Shown one piece after another: positions 1 to 6,576 of a stretch of 12,888 bases of DNA (position 1 is its first letter; the number at the start of each line of letters is the position of its first letter). Where the stretch lies: assembly GCA_002408385.1 (NCBI GenBank), contig DHSB01000196.1:1-12888 (forward strand), read 5' to 3'. Made by a program: the position numbers and the translations under genes. The notes beneath the pieces are model-generated. The model was given only the letters and a program-made list of their open reading frames with translations. It searched no databases and was not told the origin of the DNA. Source of the DNA: Myxococcales bacterium UBA5297 (GTDB lineage Bacteria; Myxococcota; Myxococcia; Myxococcales; UBA5297).

Positions 1-35
1 AGCGACCGGTGGGATGAAGCGATGGACATCACCCT

Positions 36-335
36 TCACACCGCGCCAGTCGGCCTCCGGGTATTGCGGGCCGCATGATCAGGATGGCATCCACTCCCAG
101 GCAAGAAGTTGTTCGCAAGAAACCGCACGAGATCCGGGGTGCCGTAGTACGTGAGTCTCCCATTCTCCATGAAGGCCAACGCCGCCTTGTCCACCTTTAG
201 GCCACTGGCACGTGCGCGAATCATCAAGTCTGAGAGCAACTTGCCGCGGTCCGACTCCAGCCGACTGGTCGCATCGGCGTCGAAAACGACGAAGTCGATT
301 CCCTGCTCGTGAATGTGTGCGAATTTGATCCTCAT
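36..335 (-). CDS. Hypothetical protein, 99 aa, second gene of a two-gene unit
   Basis: I do not recognise a named family. The first ~78 residues look like a compact globular protein, with alternating hydrophobic strands (GIDFVVFDADAT), a helix (KLLSDLMIRARASGL) and a second strand/helix region (GRLTYYGTPDLVRFLANNF). ATG at 335 is preceded by AAAGGG about 7 nt upstream, a good ribosome binding site, and the gene begins 3 bp after the stop of the DUF2188 gene, so the two are likely co-translated. The tail after residue 78 (Cys, His, Pro and Arg rich) is unlike the body. A different frame just there reads LAWEWMPS and then stops, so a small frameshift or a naturally divergent tail is possible. 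No signal peptide or membrane segment is visible, so it is probably cytoplasmic. The coding call is fairly secure; the function is unknown. Confidence 0.7.
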   Translation of the reverse strand: MRIKFAHIHEQGIDFVVFDADATSRLESDRGKLLSDLMIRARASGLKVDKAALAFMENGRLTYYGTPDLVRFLANNFLPGSGCHPDHAARNTRRPTGAV

Positions 336-338
336 TTT

Positions 339-563
339 CTAGCCCTTTCGATTCCTCGGGTCCTGCCCGTGGCTGTCTCGCTCGCGGATTCGCCCGTCGC
401 GTCCTTGCACGAACAACTCGCTCCTCCGCGCCTGCGCCATGCCCCTAGCATGGTCAATAGCGTCGCTTTGCCTCTCAAAGACCTTCGCCGCCCTATCGGC
501 CCCTTCGGTCTTCACCTTCCAACCTTCGTGACTTGGCGTAACCCAAACATTTTTCTTCGTCAT
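339..563 (-). CDS. DUF2188 domain protein, 74 aa
   Basis: A small basic cytoplasmic protein matching the DUF2188 pattern. It opens MTKKNVWVTP, followed by GWKVKTEGADRA (a beta strand pair seen as W-V-K-G in the family), an alpha-helical segment with D-A-I-D-A-R (SDAIDHARGMAQARRSEL), and the hallmark C-terminal GRDGRIRERDSHGQDP. About 74 aa is the normal full length for the family, so it is complete. ATG at 563 has AGAGG about 7 nt upstream. It is the first gene of a minus-strand pair with the 99-aa gene and is divergent from the WYL regulator 180-205 bp away. The biochemical role of DUF2188 is not established; members are widespread small proteins, often on accessory DNA. Family assignment is by motif recall, not by search. 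Confidence 0.85.
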   Translation of the reverse strand: MTKKNVWVTPSHEGWKVKTEGADRAAKVFERQSDAIDHARGMAQARRSELFVQGRDGRIRERDSHGQDPRNRKG

Positions 564-683
564 CTTCGGCCTCTTGAACGCGCCGCATCTGCGGCCCGGG
601 TCGTTTGGTTAGCGATGTGCAAGGTGGTATCGCTCGCTGTTGAGCGGCGGCCTCCTTTCGGGATGAAAACGGTCGCCGACCAC

Positions 684-713
684 TGTAACCACTCAGTTCT
701 GATCTGCTAGGCT
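684..713 (+). promoter_or_regulatory. Possible promoter of the WYL regulator gene
   Basis: TGTAAC at 684-689 and TAGGCT at 708-713 are separated by 18 bp, and TG one base upstream of the second hexamer makes an extended -10 like element. This sits 31-55 bp before the two candidate starts (744 TTG, 768 GTG). Both hexamers are imperfect, so this is a weak call. Confidence 0.25.
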
Positions 714-743
714 CTTCGGCGCAGCATCAAGCCAAACGATCCT

Positions 744-1862
744 TTGAAGACCGGGAGAACTTCCAAAGTGCCGAGTGGAGGCCAGGGGAAACAGCTCGAG
801 CGAATGTGCCGCGCGTTCGAAGCGCTGCTCGAGGGCAAGAGCCTCGGCACGGCCGAACTCTCAACGCTTCTCGGTGTAGGGCCGGCCCAGGCCCGCCGGT
901 ACGCCAAACAGCTCGGCAAGATGAAGGGGGTTCGGCAGACTGCTGACGGCATCCAGCTTTCGAAGCAGGCGCTCTTCGAAACACCCTCCCGTGAGGCGGC
1001 CGTGGCTGCGGCGCTAATGGCGGGTGTCAGCGAGTTGTTCCATGGAACAAGATATGCGCAAGCCATGCGCGACGCTTTGGGGTACGTCGCGGCTCGAGCG
1101 CCACAACCATTGCCCACCGATGGCCTACTCCAGCGCTTTCGTTTTGCCACAAGAGGTGGCGACCCTGCGATCGGCGAGAAGGCCCAAGTGCTCGAAGTCG
1201 TGGTGAAGGCACTCCTCAACTCAGAGCGACTTGCGGTCAATTACATCGACTTCGCCGGCGCCCCGCGATGCTGCACTTTCGAGCCGTTGACCCTCTTCGT
1301 GTATGAGCATCAGCTGTACCTGATCGGACGCGAACCTCAACTGGCGATCGAGGCGCTGCGCTTTTCCCGACTTGCCTCGGCGCATGGCACCAAGCAGCGC
1401 TTCGAGTACCCGTCCTCTGCTGCATACAACCTCGACGCACTTCTGCACGAGATCTGGGGAATCTTCCTTGGGTACGACGAGCACGCACTGGAAGAGGTCA
1501 TCGTCCGGTTGGCTCCACGTTGGCGGACCTTCGCGAACTCGCACCGCTGGCACCCGTCGCAGCAGGTAATCGATGCGGACAAGGGCCTTGTGCGATTCTT
1601 CCTGCGGCCTTGCCCCGAATTCCGCGGCTGGGTTCTCAACATGGGTTCGGAAATCGAGGTGCTGCAGCCAAATTGGTTGCGTGAGTGGGTGGCGAGCGAG
1701 TTGAAAGATGCTCTAGCCATCTACGAGGCCGGCGATGCAGTTATACAGCGCGGTGAACCGTGCCACCGCCGGGTCGTGCTACCGAATTCGCGAAGGATCC
1801 AGGCGCCAATGGATCCGCCGAGGCGTCTCAGGTTGAGGCTGCGTACCGACAAAGCGCCCTAG
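744..1862 (+). CDS. WYL-domain transcriptional regulator (HTH-WYL-WCX)
   Basis: A cytoplasmic DNA-binding regulator that probably senses a nucleic-acid or small ligand through its WYL domain. Residues ~17-75 form a winged-helix HTH (ERMCRAFEALLEGKSLGTAELSTLLG, then PAQARRYAKQLGKM). Residues ~150-215 form the WYL domain, with the strand LAVNYIDFAG, the FEPLTLFVYEHQLYLIGR core (LYLIGR replaces the typical W-Y-L stretch) and the ALRFSRL strand. Residues ~250-325 form the WCX extension, with RWHPSQQV, RFFLR and GWVLNMGSEIEVLQPNWLREWV. The last ~40 residues are Arg/Pro-rich and atypical. The frame opens at TTG 744 without an evident ribosome site; in-frame GTG at 768 has GGGAG 10 nt upstream and is a good alternative (364 aa). 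It is divergent from the DUF2188 pair and convergent with the glycosylase-like gene. WYL proteins are often regulators in defence islands, but its targets are unknown. Confidence 0.9.
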   Translation: MKTGRTSKVPSGGQGKQLERMCRAFEALLEGKSLGTAELSTLLGVGPAQARRYAKQLGKMKGVRQTADGIQLSKQALFETPSREAAVAAALMAGVSELFHGTRYAQAMRDALGYVAARAPQPLPTDGLLQRFRFATRGGDPAIGEKAQVLEVVVKALLNSERLAVNYIDFAGAPRCCTFEPLTLFVYEHQLYLIGREPQLAIEALRFSRLASAHGTKQRFEYPSSAAYNLDALLHEIWGIFLGYDEHALEEVIVRLAPRWRTFANSHRWHPSQQVIDADKGLVRFFLRPCPEFRGWVLNMGSEIEVLQPNWLREWVASELKDALAIYEAGDAVIQRGEPCHRRVVLPNSRRIQAPMDPPRRLRLRLRTDKAP

Positions 1863-2109
1863 CCCAACAGACGCAAGCGAGGACTCCGTGAAGCGCAACG
1901 GAGGTTGAAGCCCGAGTCGATGAGCAAGGCTATTCGCGTGAGCGCGCTTCATGATGGCGGTCCGAGCGCAGACTTTGATGGAGGCAGCAGATGCCCGCTC
2001 GACGGGCTCCACGAGCCCGAACCGCCACAGCGCCTCAACCGTGACATGGAGGGAGGCGCCGCATGCCAGCCGAGAACTGGCGCGCGTGCAGGTCGGACTT
2101 GGCGCGGCG
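1863..2109. other. Convergent intergenic spacer, no gene seen
   Basis: This 247-bp stretch lies between the stop of the WYL gene and the stop of the glycosylase-like gene. Short open frames exist on both strands, but they have no ribosome site, no recognisable protein character and mutually inconsistent codon use. I see no classical terminator with a T-run. Confidence 0.5.
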
Positions 2110-2823
2110 TCACCAATCACCTAGTCGCGCCTTGAACTCCTGGCTGACACCGTTTCTCTGGAGATTTGTGGACCAGCCCATCCAGAGTCTGCCACCGCCG
2201 TCCCCCACGAACAGCCGACATCCGGCGTCGCGGAAGGAAAGCTCCCCCACCTTCCATAGTTTCGTCAGCCCCACTTCTACTACCTGTTCGACGACCGTAC
2301 GCCCGTTGAGTAGCACAAGGCGGAACCCCTCGCTAGCAAGCTGCCTCCGGAGGTGGGCAACACCATCATTCAAGAGAACGGAGCGAACCTTGGCATCATG
2401 GATCTTTCCCCAAACCGGATCCGTGGACCACTGAACGAGATCAAGATGACAAGCGGGCCCGTCGTAGTAGCTCGCCCCAATGCTCTCGCGGAGTAGCGCA
2501 TCTAAGGGATTGAACCACTTTCAAAACGGTTGCCGCCGAAAATAGGACCAGCACTCGGCGACGACTGTCTCGACCTGCTCGTCTGTGAGGAGATCGCAGG
2601 AGGTTGCACCGAGCGACTCCACCGTGGCTAGTCTTCGCGCCGGACCCCGAAGGAGTATCCCGTCTTCAAAGAACTCGTTCACTGAAGGATTGATGCCCAG
2701 GGTTGCAACCTTCGCTACCCTCGGATCGCCGAACGATACGACAGGCGTACTCGACGGGACGACGGGCGCACTCAGCGGCGCGGTTCGCCGCGCCATTGCA
2801 GTGATGTAGTCGGGAATGTTCAT
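2110..2823 (-). pseudogene. Uracil-DNA-glycosylase-like gene interrupted by an in-frame TGA
   Basis: One reading frame runs through the whole stretch apart from a single TGA at 2523-2521 (codon 101 from ATG 2823). Before the stop it reads MNIPDYITAM, then VVSFGDPRVAKVATLGINPSVNEF, ending AECWSYFRRQPF. Directly after it the same frame reads KWFNPLDALLRESIGASYYD, ACHLDLVQWSTDPVWGKI and LRRQLASEGFRLVLLNGRTV, ending KARLGDW. The GINPS..EF segment resembles motif 1 of the UDG superfamily (G-x-x-P-S), and the LDLVQWSTDPVWGKI block recalls uncharacterised UDG-like proteins; this assignment is tentative. A CGA (Arg) to TGA transition would explain the stop. Both halves keep a coding character, so the lesion is recent, a sequencing error, or read through. 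GTG 2835 is an alternative start; neither start has a strong ribosome site. The gene is convergent to the WYL regulator. Confidence 0.75.
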
Positions 2824-3091
2824 TCGCCCGATCACCGTACCACTGGACCGAATGCACTGGCGATTGCCGCTTCTCTTCGAACTACTCCACGACTACCCGA
2901 AGCTGCGAACCGTGCTCGGCCCGCATCCGCGCCGCCCGCACAGAGCAGACCTTCGCAAAGCTCTTCTGGGCCGTCTGAGCCTGGAGAAAACCGTGCGAAT
3001 TCGCGGGCAAATTCGTAGGAACTCGGCGTCCAACTCGAGGTTGGAAAATATGACCGCGAGTCCCTCAGCTTCCCGGCGCGCGCCTCAACTC

Positions 3092-3136
3092 CGCCTCCTC
3101 GTTCCTCGGGAGGCTACGCTCGGGGTGACCGAGGCG
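3092..3136. repeat. Imperfect REP-like palindromic element
   Basis: Two nested inverted repeats are visible: CGCCTC at 3092-3097 with GAGGCG at 3131-3136, and CCTCGG at 3104-3109 with CCGAGG at 3129-3134. The intervening CTACGCTCGGGGTGACC is of the kind seen in dispersed intergenic repeats of high-GC genomes. It lies on the 3' side of the receptor gene and may stabilise or end its mRNA. Confidence 0.45.
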
Positions 3137-3184
3137 CGGGCCCTTGATCTCCAACACAGTCGCTCGACTTCGAGGTCCTTCGAC

Positions 3185-3203
3185 TCCGCTCGGAGTGAGC
3201 GGA
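3185..3203 (-). terminator. Hairpin just after the TonB receptor gene
   Basis: A perfect 7-bp stem, TCCGCTC (3185-3191) with GAGCGGA (3197-3203), has a 5-nt loop and starts 5 nt beyond the receptor stop. There is no T-run on the minus strand, so this is either a Rho-assisted or mRNA-stabilising hairpin or part of the REP-like block, not a classical intrinsic terminator. Confidence 0.4.
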
Positions 3204-3208
3204 TTCTC

Positions 3209-5830
3209 TCAGAGCACCGCCCGAAGCCCGATGGTCGGCACCACGTACCGCAACGCATTCGACCCAGCGAGCCCGCCCGACTCCGCCGCAACGGTGGAGT
3301 TAATGATGTCGACGTAGAAGTCGAGCAACCATCTATTCCAGACCGCGCGCTTGTCGACCCTCAAGTCGGCACGGAACTGCCAGTCGCTGCGGCTCGCGTT
3401 GTAGCCATAGATGGTCGTGAGCGGCGTGCCGCTCTGCAGCATCAACCTGCCGCCAATCTCCCAGTTGCGCGGCAGTCGCACGCCGAGCACGGCATTGAAG
3501 ATGTGTGTGCGGTCGAAATCGAAGGGCGCCCAGCCGCTCTCATCCCTCCGCTCGCTCTGCGACAGCGTGTACGCGAGCCACCCGTAGACGCCGCTGTCAT
3601 CTCGCTTCCTCAGGATCACCTCGAGCCCGTAAGACCGGCCGACGCGCTTCTCGAAGAAGCGACTGATGTCGCTCTCCTCCCCGGGCTTATCGCCCGAAGG
3701 CAGCTCGCCCGGGTTTGTCCACGGGCCGGAGGGCTGCATGTCCTCGAGCGTCCGATTGATCTGCAGGTCGAAGACGACGGGATTCTTGTGGTTGTAGTAG
3801 CCCTGCAAGTCGAGCTCGATGCCGGGCGCGAGCTGTGCCTCGACCCCGAGTCCGACCTGCGTCGAGGCGAGCAGCCCCAGCTCGTGCATCGACTGATCGA
3901 CCCCGGGCAGCGGGACGAAGAGCCGCGGCGGTTGGTGATAGCGACCGACGACGCCCTTGAGCCACAGCTCGCGCTCGAGCGGCTTCCAGCGCACCGTCAT
4001 CCTCGGGTCCACGCTCCACTGCCGCGTCGCTTCGTGCTGGTAGAGATCGCCGCGCACCCCGGGGATGACGAGTAGACCGTCGAACGGCCGCAGCGGCGTC
4101 TGGAGGAACACGCCGCCGTTGATCAGCAAGCCGGACGACTGCACGGCCTGCGAGGCCTCGGTCACCATGCCCATCGTCGCGGGCGCCGCCGGCTGGTCGG
4201 CGATGTCGCGCACCAGCAGCTCGCCGCCAACGTTGAGCTGCAGCCACGAGGCGAGTGGGACGAGCCACGAGACTTGAGGGTCGACGAAGTACGAACTGGT
4301 CCCGACTTGATCGCCGGCGACCGCGGTCTTGTCGTAGCCGAAGACGAGCCGATAGTCCCCGTGCCGCTCCTCGTCACCGAGCCGCCAGCGCAGGTCGAGC
4401 CGATGGAAGGCGAAGAGCGCCTGGGTAGTCATCTCCGACGACGGATCGGTCATGTCCTGGGCGGTCTTCAGCTCGTCGCGGGCGCCGAAGAAGAAGACCG
4501 ACCAGGCGCTGCGCGGCGAGCCACCGTCGAGGCGCGCCTGGTAGTCCCAGTAGTCCAGCGAGATGCCGAGGTTGAGCAGGCTGAGCATCAGCCCGGGATA
4601 GCCGTAGCGGCCCGCGACCGTCGCGGTCATCGCCGTGCCTGGAATCGGCTGGCGGGCGAAGACGCCGGCCTGGTCCTGGTTCACGTCGATGGCTATCGGG
4701 TTCTCGCCAGGCCGCGGCCGCGCGGTGCGCCCGTCGACGATGCCGCCGGTGTAGCCGCCGTAGGTGACCGGGAAACCGCCGGGGTAGAAGTCGACGCGCT
4801 CGATCATCTCCGGGTGAATCACCGACGGGCCGCCGAGCAGGTGGAAGAGCAGCGGCAGGCGCATGCCGTCCAGGAAGATGCCGGTGTCGCCCGGGCTCGA
4901 CCCGCGCACGATGGGCAGCGGTAGAAGGGTCATCACCTGCGTGACGCCAGGCAGCGCGCCGACGACGCGGAACGGGTCGCCCATGCTGCCGGGCATCTGG
5001 TGAATCTCGCGGCCGCTCAGGGTCGTACGCGAGATCTCGGTGCGATCGCGCTCGCCGATGACGACCGACTCGTAGGGATTGTGTCGGACGCGGTCGGCCA
5101 GGTACTTCACGCGCAGGTGCTCGCCGGGCTTGAGCGTCTCGACGCGCACGAAGGGCCGCAGCTCGTTGGAGAGGATGCGGATCTTCGACTCTCCCGCCGC
5201 GACCGGTATCGAGAAACGGCCCTCGTCATCGGTGGTCGTCCCGCGCTCGCCCTGCGCGTCGGAGGCCGCGACCACCGCCCTCGCGACTGGCCTTCGGGTC
5301 CCGCGCTCGACGACGAAGCCTTCGATAAGCGCGTCGAGCTTCTCGTCCGCCGCTTCGGAGGTCGGCGGAGGCGGCACGAAGCTCTGGGTGAAGGGGACGG
5401 CGACGGCGACCGGCTTGCCGCCCAGTGTCGCGGGGCTGAACCGGAAGCTCTTGGCACCGTCGAGCACCGCCGAGTCGAACGGCTCGCCCGCGCCCTCGCG
5501 CAGCTCGACCGCGGTCACGTCGCCGGTCTCGCCGATGGTGATCAGCACCGTGACGGAGACGGGCCCGGCACCCGGGGGCGCATCCGGCGGGTAGGCGATG
5601 GCGAGCGAGCCAAGCGGTTGGGGTGGAACTACTGCTTGCGCGGCGGTCTCGACCGACGGCGGGCTTACTTCGGACGCGGCGCCGCTCGCGGAGTCGACAG
5701 ACGCGGGCGGAGGTTGCTCGACGGCGGCGTCGGGCACGTCGCGAAGCTCGCTCGCCGACGCGCCGGTCGACAGAAACAGGCTCGCGGCAAGGAAAGCGGT
5801 CGTGGCTCGAGGTCGACGCGTCATCGCCAT
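3209..5830 (-). CDS. TonB-dependent outer-membrane receptor with built-in TonB C-terminal-like domain
   Basis: An 873-aa outer-membrane receptor that should import a ligand using the proton-motive force. Domains in order: signal peptide 1-26 (TTAFLAASLFLSTGASA); a Pro/Ala-rich linker; a TonB C-terminal-like domain ~74-152 (VSVTVLITIGETGDVTAVEL, then SFRFSPATLGGKPVAVAVPF); a carboxypeptidase-regulatory-like domain ~168-245 (GFVVERGTRRPVARAVV, DDEGRFSIPV); a plug ~262-370 (TTLSGREIHQMPG, LPIVRGSSPGDTGIFLDGM, RVDFYPGGFPVTYGG); and a beta barrel to the end with alternating aromatic strands. ATG 5830 is chosen because GGTGG lies 5 nt upstream; ATG 5824 would make a classic ATGA overlap with the preceding gene, and GTG 5872 is less likely. 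No clear TonB box is seen. It is the last gene of a four-gene operon. The substrate is unknown. Confidence 0.92.
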   Translation of the reverse strand: MAMTRRPRATTAFLAASLFLSTGASASELRDVPDAAVEQPPPASVDSASGAASEVSPPSVETAAQAVVPPQPLGSLAIAYPPDAPPGAGPVSVTVLITIGETGDVTAVELREGAGEPFDSAVLDGAKSFRFSPATLGGKPVAVAVPFTQSFVPPPPTSEAADEKLDALIEGFVVERGTRRPVARAVVAASDAQGERGTTTDDEGRFSIPVAAGESKIRILSNELRPFVRVETLKPGEHLRVKYLADRVRHNPYESVVIGERDRTEISRTTLSGREIHQMPGSMGDPFRVVGALPGVTQVMTLLPLPIVRGSSPGDTGIFLDGMRLPLLFHLLGGPSVIHPEMIERVDFYPGGFPVTYGGYTGGIVDGRTARPRPGENPIAIDVNQDQAGVFARQPIPGTAMTATVAGRYGYPGLMLSLLNLGISLDYWDYQARLDGGSPRSAWSVFFFGARDELKTAQDMTDPSSEMTTQALFAFHRLDLRWRLGDEERHGDYRLVFGYDKTAVAGDQVGTSSYFVDPQVSWLVPLASWLQLNVGGELLVRDIADQPAAPATMGMVTEASQAVQSSGLLINGGVFLQTPLRPFDGLLVIPGVRGDLYQHEATRQWSVDPRMTVRWKPLERELWLKGVVGRYHQPPRLFVPLPGVDQSMHELGLLASTQVGLGVEAQLAPGIELDLQGYYNHKNPVVFDLQINRTLEDMQPSGPWTNPGELPSGDKPGEESDISRFFEKRVGRSYGLEVILRKRDDSGVYGWLAYTLSQSERRDESGWAPFDFDRTHIFNAVLGVRLPRNWEIGGRLMLQSGTPLTTIYGYNASRSDWQFRADLRVDKRAVWNRWLLDFYVDIINSTVAAESGGLAGSNALRYVVPTIGLRAVL

Positions 5831-6576
5831 GACAGCCACCATCCAATCGCGCCGCCGAGCGAGAGCCACCACTGCCGGCCCATCGCCTGTTCACCCGTTT
5901 CGCGGTCGGTCTTGCCGAAGCTCTGCTCGCAGCCGGTCCACTGGCTGTCGGCGACGAGATAGGGCCCGGTCGAGAAGAGCGGGCCGACGACGGCGAGATA
6001 CTCGACGCGCGCCTGCGAGACCCAGCCGCCGCCAGAGCAGCCGTAGAGCCGCTCGTCATCGCCCAGCGTTCGGCTGCCGGTCTCGGTCGAGCTGCCAGCC
6101 GGGAAGCTGCCCGAGGAGCGGGTGACGCTCAGCCCGCCGTAGCCGAGCGCGAGCGAGACTCCGAGCGACGGGATGGGATGGAAGATGGGCTCGACCACCG
6201 CGCTCCAACGCACACCCTGGAAATCGCCACGCGCGACCGTGTAGCCGAAGGTCGCAGCGATGGACCAGAGCTCGTCGATGCGCAGTCGCGGGCGCACATG
6301 CGCCGTGAAGCCTCCGATGCGCGGCGCGGGGCCGTTCGGAAGCAACACGCCGTACTCGACCGCGAGCTCGACCCTCAGGCCGGGCTGCAGCCACGCGGCC
6401 CGGTCGTCTTCGGACGGGAGCGAGAGCCGGATCTCGTAGCCGTCGTCCTCGACCGCCTCTCTCTCGGCCTGCAGGCGCGTGGGCGATTCCGACGACGGCG
6501 CCTGCTCGGGTTCACCGGCAAAGGCGACGCTGGGCACGAGAGCCATCAGGCTTGCGGCGAAGATCAGGGAGCGCAT
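5821..6576 (-). CDS. Secreted, probable outer-membrane barrel-like protein, 251 aa
   Basis: I do not recognise a named family. A clear signal peptide (MRSLIFAASLMALVPSVAFA, cleavage near residue 20) leads into an acidic, low-complexity stretch (~21-55). This is followed by alternating hydrophobic/polar strands typical of a small outer-membrane barrel: WLQPGLRVELAVEYGVLLP, IGGFTAHVRPRLRID, LWSIAATFGYTVA, VSLALGYGGLSV, ARVEYLAVVGPLFSTGPYLVADSQW and QWWLSLGGAIGWWLSWR. It ends in a run of Trp rather than a C-terminal Phe. ATG 6576 is chosen because the signal peptide begins there and GGTGG lies 4 nt upstream; it overlaps the lipoprotein gene by 13 nt, and its stop overlaps the receptor start. The context implies a partner of the TonB receptor in the outer membrane. 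It could instead be a periplasmic beta-sandwich protein. Confidence 0.8.
   Translation of the reverse strand: MRSLIFAASLMALVPSVAFAGEPEQAPSSESPTRLQAEREAVEDDGYEIRLSLPSEDDRAAWLQPGLRVELAVEYGVLLPNGPAPRIGGFTAHVRPRLRIDELWSIAATFGYTVARGDFQGVRWSAVVEPIFHPIPSLGVSLALGYGGLSVTRSSGSFPAGSSTETGSRTLGDDERLYGCSGGGWVSQARVEYLAVVGPLFSTGPYLVADSQWTGCEQSFGKTDRETGEQAMGRQWWLSLGGAIGWWLSWR

Larger units (their letters stand above)
2824..3208. other. Non-coding spacer with REP-like inverted repeats
   Basis: This 385-bp gap separates the start of the glycosylase-like gene from the stop of the TonB-dependent receptor. The right half is dense in short inverted repeats of the CTCCGCTCGGAGTGAGCGG style. The left half shows no gene, tRNA or promoter that I can support. 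The open plus-strand frame across it is the antisense of the receptor gene running on. Confidence 0.55.

Noticed and set aside
1779..2135. Short overlapping open frames on both strands after the WYL gene
   Set aside because: No ribosome site, no family resemblance, and they overlap the well-supported ends of the flanking genes.
2521..2523. TGA as selenocysteine or a reassigned codon
   Set aside because: Neighbouring genes use TGA as a true stop, and no SECIS-like hairpin is apparent just downstream of the codon; the position is not in a Cys-type catalytic motif.
2374..2523. Frameshift as the cause of the split glycosylase-like gene
   Set aside because: Both halves are in the same frame; reading straight through the TGA gives continuous protein-like sequence.
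2816..4075. A 419-codon open frame on the plus strand over the receptor 3' end
   Set aside because: It is the antisense of the TonB receptor plus spacer DNA, and its product has no globular character.
5000..5962. A 320-codon plus-strand frame inside the receptor gene
   Set aside because: It runs antisense to signal peptide, TonB-like and regulatory domains that are plainly coding on the minus strand.
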